Source: CAYQDB01 sp964416195 (GTDB taxonomy: Bacteria > Zixibacteria > MSB-5A5 > GN15 > FEB-12). Taken from it: a DNA stretch of 64,000 nucleotides. Shown here piece by piece: positions 42,812 through 50,217 of this stretch; the first letter of the stretch is position 1; the number at the start of each line of letters is the position of its first letter. The stretch covers positions 170,936 to 234,935 of the forward strand of contig CAYQDB010000001.1 in NCBI GenBank assembly GCA_964416195.1, given 5' to 3'. The notes beneath the pieces are model-generated. The model did not search any database and had not been told where the DNA came from. It saw nothing but the letters and a program-made list of their open reading frames with translations. A program made the translations under genes and the position numbers.

Positions 42812-43462
42812 ATGACCGAGCACCGCGCTTACCGAACCGCCTGCTTGACGGCATCACTCGTAGCCATAACCGTTGGTGTCATTATCGCAGGTGGCTGTGG
42901 ATCGACTCAGCTTGTCAATATCTGGAGGGATTCCTCTTATAAGGCGGCTCCGATGCATAAAATCATGGTGGTCGCGATGCGCAAGAACCAGATCAGGCGC
43001 CGTATGTGGGAAGATGCATTCGTGGCGGCACTTGGCAAGCAGCAAGCCGGCATTCTAGCAGCGGCATCCTACCAACTCTTCCCTAATGAAGTTCCTGACA
43101 CATTAGTTTTGGAGGAGAATTTGAGAGAACAGGGGTTCGATGCTGTCCTGGTAGTTGCTAGAGTCGAGCGTGGTAAGCTCATAAGCGAGATACCAGGCTA
43201 CACAACTACTGAGCCCGTCACCAAATATAAGCGTAGGTGGAATACTTATGTAACCCGTTACGAAACCATCTATCACCCAGGTTATACTGACACTGCAAGG
43301 GTAGTCAGTGTTCGTACAGATCTCTTGCTGGCACAGGAGGATGGCAGGCTGGTGTGGTCGGCAACGAGCAAGTCGGTAGATCCTGCTTCCTCTGAGCAGT
43401 TCAGGAATGCCGTCGCCGATAAAGTGGTTGACCAGTTGGCGAAAGCACGTCTTATCCCCTAA
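42812..43462 (+). CDS. Outer-membrane-type lipoprotein, DUF4136-like
   Basis: 216 residues. A long lipoprotein signal with lipobox IAGGC puts the acylated Cys at about 29. The mature part begins GSTQLVNIWRDSSYKA and contains KIMVVAMRKNQIRRRMWEDAF, a pattern like DUF4136 lipoproteins; the end (DLLLAQEDGRLVWSATS ... VADKVVDQLAKARLIP) also fits that family. AAGGAG lies 7 bases before the ATG. It lies in the same ssrA-bounded unit as the secreted protein. Function of the family is unknown. Confidence 0.75.
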   Translation: MTEHRAYRTACLTASLVAITVGVIIAGGCGSTQLVNIWRDSSYKAAPMHKIMVVAMRKNQIRRRMWEDAFVAALGKQQAGILAAASYQLFPNEVPDTLVLEENLREQGFDAVLVVARVERGKLISEIPGYTTTEPVTKYKRRWNTYVTRYETIYHPGYTDTARVVSVRTDLLLAQEDGRLVWSATSKSVDPASSEQFRNAVADKVVDQLAKARLIP

Positions 43463-43573
43463 CTCGGCATCTGCTTCTTGGATATGGACCGGTTTCCAAA
43501 CAGAGGCTAGGCAAACGCCTTGAGCGAAGCCAGACCTGCAGAACCGCCACAGTTTCTTTATGGAGTTGAGAAG
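43463..43573. other. Short frame ending in KTVTIWSQ before the ssrA-linked repeat
   Basis: A frame of about 26 codons (open after a TAG at about 43510) ends KTVTIWSQ and a TAG that lies inside the repeat at 43594. The same end, KTVTIWPQ and TAG, precedes the other copy. It may be the tail of a lost recombinase gene; no catalytic residues are left. Confidence 0.25.
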
Positions 43574-43652
43574 ACGGTCACCATTTGGTCACAATAGGGT
43601 GTAAGTCCTTGTGCCACAACGCGAGTATGGGGTTCGATTCCCCCCACCTCCA
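43574..43652 (+). repeat. 79-base direct repeat with ssrA 3' end, copy 2 (att-like)
   Basis: Matches 46064-46142 with 3 differences in 79 positions. Its last 24 bases copy the T-arm/acceptor end of tmRNA (GGGGTTCGATT...CCTCCA) but the final CCA is lost. It contains two GGTCAC-type motifs. Confidence 0.65.
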
Positions 43653-43922
43653 TTTATTGTAGTTTATTAACATGCAATAGTTTACGCCTTGATTTACGGG
43701 GGTCTTTTTAATTGAACCCCCGTCCACTCTTTCATATCCCCCAATAACAAGGAATAGCGAGCAACCATTTTGGGCACAGTTTTGGTCACACTAAGAATCA
43801 CCTGACGGTAGTTTAGCAGTCTAATCACTTGACCGGTACTTGTGAATTTGGCGGACACAAGTCACGTGTGACTATGATGACTCAGGAACGGATTCTGCGC
43901 TGGCCCAGAACACCCAATATGG
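43653..43922. other. Gene-free stretch after att-like copy 2
   Basis: Contains a CGGGGGT/ACCCCCG hairpin at about 43697-43722, the second copy of the 47-base repeat at 43733-43779, and a further TTTTGGTCACA motif at about 43780-43790. No gene is supported. Confidence 0.5.
43733..43779 (+). repeat. 47-base repeat, copy B
   Basis: Partner of 42469-42515, about 80 bases to the right of the ssrA-linked copy 2. Confidence 0.4.
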
Positions 43923-43952
43923 AAAACCCGGCGGATGCTTCCATCTGCCGGG
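43923..43952 (-). terminator. Intrinsic terminator of the sigma/anti-sigma operon
   Basis: Read on the minus strand, CCCGGCAGATG pairs with CATCCGCCGGG (one mismatch) and is followed by TTTT, about 30 bases after the anti-sigma stop codon. Confidence 0.75.
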
Positions 43953-43983
43953 CATCTTCAACGTACAGATTCAACCTGGAAAG

Positions 43984-45309
43984 CTAACGCTTGAGTACTA
44001 TCTTTTGAGTCTCCACATAATCCCCTGCTATGAACCGGCACAAGTATGTCCCCGGCTTGACCGGATCGCCATCGGCATCCAACCCGTCCCAAGTGACATG
44101 ATATATCCCGGCTAGCGGCATACATTGAAGTAGGTTGCGGATCTCGCGCCTGCGTTCGTCCAATATCTGTAAATGGACTTCATACGCTTGCGGGACCATA
44201 TACTCGATAATAGTCTTCTCGGAGAATGGATTGGGCTTGATCTCGTTCAACTTGGGTCCCATGCCGGGGATGGGAACCCGTCGCGGCGTCTCGAACTTCA
44301 TTGTCACGAAGTTGTAGCCCATCTTCTCCAGCTTGCGTACATCCTCGATCTCGTAAAGGTTAAAGGTCCCCTGTTCCCCATCAGGGGTCTGGGTATGCAT
44401 TACCGAGTTATTCAGGTATTGATGCCAGCCACAATCGTCAGTAGACATGGCAAAACGCTCACCAAAGATCTGGATGTTCGTCTTGTCCCCTTGCCTGTCC
44501 AGCAATAGACCGCGCAGGCTGTCACCTGCCTGATCGCCGACCGGCATCCACAGGACGAAGTCGTCCTTGAATCTCTTTTTGAGGTCAATGGTAGTAGTAC
44601 TAGCGCGTTTTTCGGTATGAACAGCCATGGGTGAGGCATCGGTTGCAGGCCGGGAATCGTTGAGTAGTAGTTGCCAGATTGTCCGGTCTCTGGATTCGGT
44701 TGGCGCTACTGTGCTCCGAACCCGCCGGCATCCGAGCGAATCGAGCGCCGCAATCAGCCTCCGCACCTGGGCGGAATCCTTCAGCGGCGCGATTCTATAC
44801 TCGATTTCGAAGTCGGCTTCGCTGACCTCTACAAGGGCATCATCTATGTCCAGCGCCGCCAGCATCTTCTCGGCGTTTTCCTGAATCAGCATCAGGCCGC
44901 TGGCTGGCGCTGCGAAGGCAACTTCATATCCGACCGGCTGCTCCGTTCTTACCGGCACCAAGACACTTGCCAGCAGCAGCATGAACAGCGCAGCTGTCGC
45001 CAGACTGAGCCGCGGTTTTCTATAAACTGTGTCACTAACTTGTCGCATGATTCGTACTCCTAGATTCGTGTTCCTAAGGTTTCTCTCGAGAGCGGCGATC
45101 TCTTCACGAATCTGGTTAATAGTCATCGGATGAGGCACATGCACGGCACGAATCTGCTCAATGTCGTGCGTCAGCAACTGTTCCGCCAAAGCCAATCGCG
45201 CACAGCTCGGACATTCCTTCAAGTGCTCTCGCAGAGCGTTCTCTTCATCGGCGGCCAGATGGCCATCCGCGAGCCTAATCAGCTTCTTCTTTGCTTCACG
45301 ACAACCCAT
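43984..45309 (-). CDS. Transmembrane anti-sigma factor with zinc-finger N-terminus and FlgD-like C-terminal domain
   Basis: 441 residues. The N-terminal ZAS/zf-HC2 motif is C3 with H-L-K-E-C-P-S-C (H-x3-C-x2-C, about 28-35), which holds an ECF sigma factor in the cytoplasm. One membrane helix lies at about 102-121. The large outside part (about 125-350) is unrecognised, and the last 85 residues (EIKPNPFSEKTIIEY, LQILDERRREIRNL, GTYLCRFIAGDY, KIVLKR) form a FlgD-like/type IX-style domain, unusual for an anti-sigma factor. It overlaps the sigma factor gene by 31 bases, and the sigma gene is upstream, as usual for such pairs. Confidence 0.85.
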   Translation of the reverse strand: MGCREAKKKLIRLADGHLAADEENALREHLKECPSCARLALAEQLLTHDIEQIRAVHVPHPMTINQIREEIAALERNLRNTNLGVRIMRQVSDTVYRKPRLSLATAALFMLLLASVLVPVRTEQPVGYEVAFAAPASGLMLIQENAEKMLAALDIDDALVEVSEADFEIEYRIAPLKDSAQVRRLIAALDSLGCRRVRSTVAPTESRDRTIWQLLLNDSRPATDASPMAVHTEKRASTTTIDLKKRFKDDFVLWMPVGDQAGDSLRGLLLDRQGDKTNIQIFGERFAMSTDDCGWHQYLNNSVMHTQTPDGEQGTFNLYEIEDVRKLEKMGYNFVTMKFETPRRVPIPGMGPKLNEIKPNPFSEKTIIEYMVPQAYEVHLQILDERRREIRNLLQCMPLAGIYHVTWDGLDADGDPVKPGTYLCRFIAGDYVETQKIVLKR

Positions 45310-45851
45310 TCTTGGCGTACTCCGATTGTGGGTGAATCCTCATCCGTTCGTTCAATATGCTTCTGCAACGTCTCTCGCATCCGGTGTCGGCAGCGCGTAA
45401 GCCGCGTCCGCAGCGCTCCCTCGTTGCTGCCGAACATCGTTACCAGTTCCGAATATGACCATCCTTCCAGTTCATGAAGTGTCACCAGCGCTCGGTCTGT
45501 GGCCGACAGGCATGCCATTGCGAGGCTCAGTCTGGCGCGAGTACGCTGCAGGCGCGACTGTGCTTTGTCTGGGACGTCGTCGGTCAGCAACAGAGTCGAG
45601 TCTACCCGCTTCTTGAACTTCCTCAGATTCGTCCGGTACCGGTAAACCGTGATCTGATAGAGCCAGGACTTGAAAGCCATTGCCTGTCGAAGGCGTCCGA
45701 AACCCTTCCAGGCGTCATACAGGGCGTCCTGCATGAGGTCATCACCTGTTTCAGGGTTGCCGGCCAGTTTCTGACAAAACGCCTGCAGGCGCGGCAGCTC
45801 CGGCTCCAGCAGTTCATAGAAGCGATTCTGTTTCTGGTTATCGCCTCTCAT
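45279..45851 (-). CDS. ECF-type RNA polymerase sigma factor
   Basis: 190 residues with sigma-2 (GDDLMQDALYDAWKGFGRLRQ, FKSWLYQITVYRY) and sigma-4 (LSATDRALVTLHELEGWSYSELVTMF, GALRTRLTRCRHRMRE) regions and no sigma-1 or sigma-3, as in sigma-E-like factors. It is cotranscribed with its membrane anti-sigma factor. AAGGG precedes the ATG. Its regulon is not visible; a TGTAAC-like motif upstream was considered and rejected. Confidence 0.93.
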   Translation of the reverse strand: MRGDNQKQNRFYELLEPELPRLQAFCQKLAGNPETGDDLMQDALYDAWKGFGRLRQAMAFKSWLYQITVYRYRTNLRKFKKRVDSTLLLTDDVPDKAQSRLQRTRARLSLAMACLSATDRALVTLHELEGWSYSELVTMFGSNEGALRTRLTRCRHRMRETLQKHIERTDEDSPTIGVRQEWVVVKQRRS

Positions 45852-46063
45852 CTAACCCTTAAGACTATAATTTCTGTCATTTGTTACATTGTGACTGCAA
45901 GGTTCTGGTCGGAAGAATCGTTCTGGTCGCGATTGTCGTGTCCTATTCCAAGTTATCGCTGCTATCGTGATGTCAAGAAACGCATAATATGAGATCGAGG
46001 CATGCTTCAATTTGACCACCAGACAGTGGGAAAGTCAATCTATTCTGAAGGGGTCGCAAAAAA
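45852..46063. other. Sigma-factor upstream region, no gene seen
   Basis: It must hold the promoter of the minus-strand sigma/anti-sigma operon, but none stands out. The right end runs into the ssrA-linked repeat; just before it the frame ends in KTVTIWPQ and TAG. Confidence 0.4.
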
Positions 46064-46145
46064 ACGGTCACAATTTGGCCACAATAGGGTGTAAGTCCTT
46101 GTGCCGCAACGCGAGTATGGGGTTCGATTCCCCCCACCTCCACCA
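46064..46145 (+). repeat. Direct repeat with ssrA 3' end, copy 3 (att-like)
   Basis: Partner of 43574-43652. Its last 27 bases equal the tmRNA 3' end with one difference, including the terminal CCACCA. No tmRNA 5' half or tRNA body precedes it, so it is a scar, not a gene. Confidence 0.65.
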
Positions 46146-46346
46146 ATTATCATCAATCACATGTCATTGAGTGTCAACGATAAGCGCCTGAAATACAGGC
46201 ACTTTTATGCTTTCTCCAGCACGAATAACACCGAATATCGTTCAATAACTTACATCAATTGAAGTCACGATGATATTGCGAACATGGTCTCGTGAAGATA
46301 TACTGTAACCACGGCGATAATTGAGCCATTCTAAAGGTATACAGCG

Positions 46347-46769
46347 GAGTATGACGATTGGTCTAAAAAAAGACTATTTTGTATATGCCTGGTAACTCGA
46401 GCCGGCAAAAGCGCAATTGCCTGAAAATGGGAAAGATATTGAAATCGGAGTGGGACAGGTCGTTTTGCCATTCCATTAGGAATAGAATTGGGATTTGAAC
46501 CGTCAACGCGTATACTAATAATAGCAGAGGAAAGAGCAATTCAAGTTGTAGAAGGTGTTACCGGGGAGTTGCCTTTTGCCGATGCCCGGTTTGATTTTGC
46601 TCTTATGGTCACGACAACCTGCTTTATGGACGATGTCGATGTTGCCGTTCGTAAAGTCCGCCGAGTGTTAAAAAACTTCAGACGTTTCATTGTAGGTTTT
46701 ATCGATAAAAGTTCAGTACTTGATAGGTTATATGAAAAAGGTAGAAGAGAAAATGTTGCGGAAGCTTAA
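46347..46769 (+). pseudogene. SAM-dependent methyltransferase remnant
   Basis: Reading across frames gives the order of a small class I methyltransferase: EYDDW, KKDYFVYAW, LEPAKAQLPENGKDIEIGVG (motif I), GRFAIPLGIELGFEPST, VTGELPFADARFDFALMVTTTCF and RVLKNFRRFIVGFIDKSS. Lesions are a frameshift near 46362-46370, an in-frame TAA at 46393-46395 and a base apparently missing near 46454 in the SAM-binding glycine motif (expected GVGTGRF). The last part, from 46488, remains open but lacks motif I and the 3' end is cut short by the next gene. Confidence 0.75.
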
Positions 46770-46778
46770 GAGGAACTA

Positions 46779-47819
46779 ATGACAGGGTTTGACGGCATTA
46801 TTAGTAGTTTTAACACTACGTTGATGATAACAGGTTTTGTTATGCTTATGATGCTCGTCATTGAATACCTCAATGTCTTAACGAAAGGGGCGTGGCAGAA
46901 CAGTCTAACAAACCATAAGTGGACACAGTATCTCGTCGCCGTTCTTTTAGGCGTGTCTCCCGGCTGTTTAGGAGCCTTTGCTGTTGTCGCTTTGTATTCC
47001 CACCGGGTCGTGTCACTTGGGGCACTGGTCGCAACCATGATTGCTACCAGCGGAGACGAAGCATTTGTGATGCTGGCTCTTTTCCCAGAGAAGGCCCTTC
47101 TTCTGATGGCGATCCTTGTCATTATCGCTTTCGCCGTTGGGTGGTTAACAGACCTCATCGTGTCAAAGCGGGTCGAGACCCAGCTCGAGACATGTAGTCA
47201 ACTTGAAATCCACGAGCAGGAATTCTGCAATTGTTTTCCAAAAGACAAGATCCTCATGCAGTGGCGGCACCTATCCTTGGCCAGAGGGGTGCTGAGTGTG
47301 GTTTTGCTGTTGTTTGTACTGGCTATAACCATTGGTTCAATTGGACCTCAGGCCTGGGACTGGAAACGCATAACCTTATTGATTGCCGGCTTGGCCGGGC
47401 TTTTTATCACGGCCACCGTCCCTGAACACTTCCTCCAGGAACATCTCTGGGAACATGTAGTGCTTAAACATGTCCCAAGCATATTCCTGTGGACCTTCGG
47501 GGCGCTCCTGGTTGCCCACATCATCATTAACTATCTGCATTTGGAGAGATCTATTCAAGCAAACGCGCTAATTGTAATATTAATCGCCTGTTTTCTTGGG
47601 ATTATTCCGGAGTCTGGCCCACACCTGATTTTTGTAACATTATATGTCCAGGGCACGGTACCTTTTGCTGTTTTGTTGGCCAGCTCTATCGTCCAGGATG
47701 GTCACGGCATGCTTCCAATGTTGGCCCACTCGAGGAAGGGATTTCTGTTGGTCAAAGCAATCAATTTGTTTGTTGGCTTGGTGGTGGGTATTTTAGTATA
47801 TTTGGGGGGATGGTTTTGA
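46779..47819 (+). CDS. 10-TM putative metal exporter (ArsP_2/putative manganese transporter type)
   Basis: 346 residues with about ten hydrophobic segments in two related halves: SPGCLGAFAVVALYSHRVVSLGALVATMIATSGDEAFVM in the first and IPESGPHLIFVTLYVQG, SSIVQDGHGMLPMLAHSRK in the second (shown here in parts). A central cytoplasmic loop carries Cys and His (CSQLEIHEQEFCNCF). These features fit the Pfam ArsP_2 family, annotated as putative heavy-metal or manganese exporters. AAGAGGAAC lies before the ATG. The substrate is not established. Confidence 0.75.
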   Translation: MTGFDGIISSFNTTLMITGFVMLMMLVIEYLNVLTKGAWQNSLTNHKWTQYLVAVLLGVSPGCLGAFAVVALYSHRVVSLGALVATMIATSGDEAFVMLALFPEKALLLMAILVIIAFAVGWLTDLIVSKRVETQLETCSQLEIHEQEFCNCFPKDKILMQWRHLSLARGVLSVVLLLFVLAITIGSIGPQAWDWKRITLLIAGLAGLFITATVPEHFLQEHLWEHVVLKHVPSIFLWTFGALLVAHIIINYLHLERSIQANALIVILIACFLGIIPESGPHLIFVTLYVQGTVPFAVLLASSIVQDGHGMLPMLAHSRKGFLLVKAINLFVGLVVGILVYLGGWF

Positions 47820-47868
47820 TTGTGTGGAAACGCAAAGGGTATTTTTTGTTTGGTGAAATGGTGATATA

Positions 47869-48828
47869 ATGTATGTTTATGGGCCGGTGCCTTCTCGCAG
47901 GCTGGGACGCTCCTTAGGCGTTAGCCCGATTCCGCCCAAAACATGCTCGTATACCTGCGTCTATTGCCAACTGGGAAAAACCACGCATCTGCAAACGATA
48001 CGGGAAAGCTTCTACCCGAAAGAAGATATCCTCGCTGAGATTATTAAGAGAGGGAAAAACTCGGCCCCTGATTACGTGACCTTTGTGGGGGATGGCGAAC
48101 CTACTCTATGCAAGGACCTGGGCTGGCTCATAAGGCAAACCAAGGAACAACTGAAATTACCAACGGCCGTGATCACGAACGGCTCCCTTCTTTTTCGTGA
48201 GGATGTCAGGCAGGACCTGGGAGACGCCGACATTGTCATGCCCACATTGGATGCGGGAAACGAAAAGACGTTCAGGGCTGTCAACAGGCCGCATCGTAGC
48301 ATCGCTTTTGACACGATGCTGCAAGGATTGATAGACTTCCGCCATGAATACCATGGGCAGATATGGCTGGAGATTATGCTGGTTAAGGGCGTAAATGATA
48401 GTAAAGAGGAGTTGCTGAGCATCAGGCAGGCAGTTGATGCCTTCGAGCCGGACAGAGTGTATGTGGTTACGCCGATTCGCCCACCGGCGGAACCATGGGT
48501 GGAGCCGCCGCTTCCCGAAACTATTCTCATGGCTCAGGAGTTGATCGGCAAGGCTGTCCCCATATCTGGCTTGGAGTCCGGTCAGTTCGGTTTGCAAGAG
48601 TTCACGAACGCTAGAGAGGCAATCCTTGAAACTGGCTCGCGCCACCCCTTGCGTCTTGAGCAGGCAGTCGAGATAGAGCGTTCATTTGGCGTTTCGGGGA
48701 TAGTCGACCGGATGCTGCAGGACAGGGAACTGATCCAAACTACTTACCAAGGTGAAACGTTCCTGCTTCCGGGATATTTCATCAGAGGAGAAAAAAACCA
48801 CAGAGTGGAAAGGAGACCCCAACAATGA
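47869..48828 (+). CDS. Radical SAM protein
   Basis: 319 residues. The radical SAM cluster motif CSYTCVYC (C-x3-C-x2-C) lies at about 26-33, followed by the SAM-binding GDGEPTL and NGSLLF. The opening YGPVPSRRLGRSLGVSPIP is characteristic of a widespread, largely uncharacterised radical SAM family. The C-terminal 80 residues form a small winged-helix-like part. Its 3' end overlaps the cupin gene by 4 bases, so the two are coupled and may act together. Confidence 0.9.
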   Translation: MYVYGPVPSRRLGRSLGVSPIPPKTCSYTCVYCQLGKTTHLQTIRESFYPKEDILAEIIKRGKNSAPDYVTFVGDGEPTLCKDLGWLIRQTKEQLKLPTAVITNGSLLFREDVRQDLGDADIVMPTLDAGNEKTFRAVNRPHRSIAFDTMLQGLIDFRHEYHGQIWLEIMLVKGVNDSKEELLSIRQAVDAFEPDRVYVVTPIRPPAEPWVEPPLPETILMAQELIGKAVPISGLESGQFGLQEFTNAREAILETGSRHPLRLEQAVEIERSFGVSGIVDRMLQDRELIQTTYQGETFLLPGYFIRGEKNHRVERRPQQ

Positions 48829-49151
48829 ATGCGGTAACCATAAATGCAAACGATTTAGAATGGCATGCTGCAGAAGAATACACGCCCGGAGCCGAGGAGA
48901 AGGTACTCAGTGTAGGTGGTGGCATGGCTCCAAGGACGATTTTGCTCAAGCTTCCTCCCGGATGGACTATGGATAGTCATTCTCACCGGTTCGCAGAACT
49001 GCATTACGTATTAGAAGGCGAATACGAAAGCCAGGGGGAAAAGTATCCCCTTGGGACTTTTCGTATGATTCCCAAGGAGGTTGAGCACGGTCCGTTTAGT
49101 ACAAAAACGGGCGCTGTCATCATGGTAACCTGGTGCACGCTCCAGGAGTAG
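48825..49151 (+). CDS. Small cupin-domain protein
   Basis: 108 residues: a single cupin barrel with the first metal motif MDSHSHRFAELHYVLEGEYESQG (H-x-H-x(n)-E, shown in pieces SHSHRFAE and YVLEGEY) and the second motif PKEVEHGPF supplying the third His. It is translationally coupled to the radical SAM gene. Cupins of this size often bind a small ligand or metal. Confidence 0.87.
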   Translation: MNAVTINANDLEWHAAEEYTPGAEEKVLSVGGGMAPRTILLKLPPGWTMDSHSHRFAELHYVLEGEYESQGEKYPLGTFRMIPKEVEHGPFSTKTGAVIMVTWCTLQE

Positions 49152-49163
49152 CTTAATCGAGAG

Positions 49164-49637
49164 ATGATTATGATTGACAAAGTAGCCGCTGATCAAGACT
49201 GGCTTGACAGGTTGCTCTCCCTCAGGGCCTACCGGTACCTTCCTCTACGATTATCAGCGGCCCTGGCGGTTTCGGAAAACCCCTGGTTAGCACTATCTTT
49301 CTGGCAGCCTGGCTGCGGCACGGTAGAAGTTGAGTGTACGGAATTTTGTGTAAGCGACCGATTTACGTTGGCCTGCATTATTCATAAACTCCAGCTTACC
49401 CTGCAACAGTTTGTCGGCAGGTCATCACGAGTGACTGGAGGGAGCGTGGTGATCTCAGTTGTGCAACTGTTTCCAAAGCAAGAGATTGCCACGTCGTCCG
49501 CTTGTAGCGTCCGCCTGGGGCGGACTCGCAAAGACTTGAACGAAAAACTTGTGAATTATTCGGGCAAAGCTCCAACAATCCAGTTGTTCTTCGAGGCGCC
49601 GGTGAATTTCATCTTGAAACAGATGACATTACCGTAG
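49164..49637 (+). CDS. Doubtful hypothetical protein or relic
   Basis: The open frame of 157 codons has no family match. Its first 60 codons look protein-like (WLDRLLSLRAYRYLPLRLSA, then ENPWLALSFWQPG), but the second half runs through an intergenic-type palindromic repeat at 49482-49530 and loses protein character. A decayed gene invaded by the repeat is the likeliest reading. Confidence 0.3.
   Translation: MIMIDKVAADQDWLDRLLSLRAYRYLPLRLSAALAVSENPWLALSFWQPGCGTVEVECTEFCVSDRFTLACIIHKLQLTLQQFVGRSSRVTGGSVVISVVQLFPKQEIATSSACSVRLGRTRKDLNEKLVNYSGKAPTIQLFFEAPVNFILKQMTLP
49482..49530 (-). repeat. Palindromic repeat related to 14601-14715
   Basis: Hairpin GTCCGCC-TGG-GGCGGAC at 49509-49525; on the minus strand it is followed by GGACGACGTGGCAATCTC, matching the GGACGACGTGGTTATCTC order at 14641-14658 after the same hairpin core. 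Confidence 0.55.
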
Positions 49638-49665
49638 AGCGTCTGGAAGTTGGAAGCAGCGCGCA

Positions 49666-50211
49666 TCAGGAGTCCTTCGCGCGTCTTGTTAACCTGTCTA
49701 ATCCCTCCCGTATGCGCTCACCGATCCGCTGCAGCACATGCGGGGAGCCGATGGACAAACCCCGGAACTCTTTCGTGTCAAAGGAAAACGACTCTCCTCC
49801 GATGGTGTGGCAATAGCTCAGCTCGATGTCCGGATGCCCGGCAATCAGGGTCAAAAACGTCTGTGGGATGTCCCCGAGGGGCTTCATATCGATGTGGCTT
49901 CGCTGAAAGATCGCCCTCACCCGGGTGCCCTTTCCAGGCATCGACTCGACAGTCATCTCACCGCCGGTCGCTTTCGCGGACTCCGAAATCATCGACAGCC
50001 CCAGGCCGAAGCGTCTCGTTTTGCGGGTGGTGAAAAACGGATCCGTCGCCTTTTTCAGTATCCGGGCGTCCATTCCTTTCCCGTCGTCCATGATCTCTAG
50101 TGTCAGCAGGTTCCTGTCCGGGTCCTCGTCGATGCGAACTTCTATCCTCCGGGCCTGTGCATCGACGGAGTTCTCCATGATGTCGAGTATGTGCAGTGAC
50201 AGATCTTCCAT
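49666..50211 (-). CDS. GHKL ATP-binding (histidine-kinase-type) protein without H-box
   Basis: 181 residues. The HATPase fold starts at once: N-box HILDIMENSVDAQA, G1 DDGKGMD, F-box DPFFTTRKT and G2 GLGLSMI. No phospho-acceptor His domain, receiver or membrane segment is present. The C-terminal 80 residues are unassigned. Such stand-alone ATPases accompany the H-cluster-like and PHP genes in HydABC-type operons, presumably regulating the complex. Last gene of the minus-strand redox operon. Confidence 0.85.
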   Translation of the reverse strand: MEDLSLHILDIMENSVDAQARRIEVRIDEDPDRNLLTLEIMDDGKGMDARILKKATDPFFTTRKTRRFGLGLSMISESAKATGGEMTVESMPGKGTRVRAIFQRSHIDMKPLGDIPQTFLTLIAGHPDIELSYCHTIGGESFSFDTKEFRGLSIGSPHVLQRIGERIREGLDRLTRRAKDS

Positions 50212-50217
50212 TTCTTT

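Noticed and set aside
43600..43652. Possible tRNA gene because of a T-arm-like GGTTCGATTCC sequence
   Set aside because: No anticodon, D-arm or acceptor 5' strand precedes it; it is a copy of the tmRNA 3' end. The same applies to 46119-46145.
45863..45888. TGTAAC ... ATAGTC as an ECF-type autoregulatory promoter of the sigma factor
   Set aside because: Spacing of 14 bases is off and the transcript would begin at or inside the ribosome-binding site.
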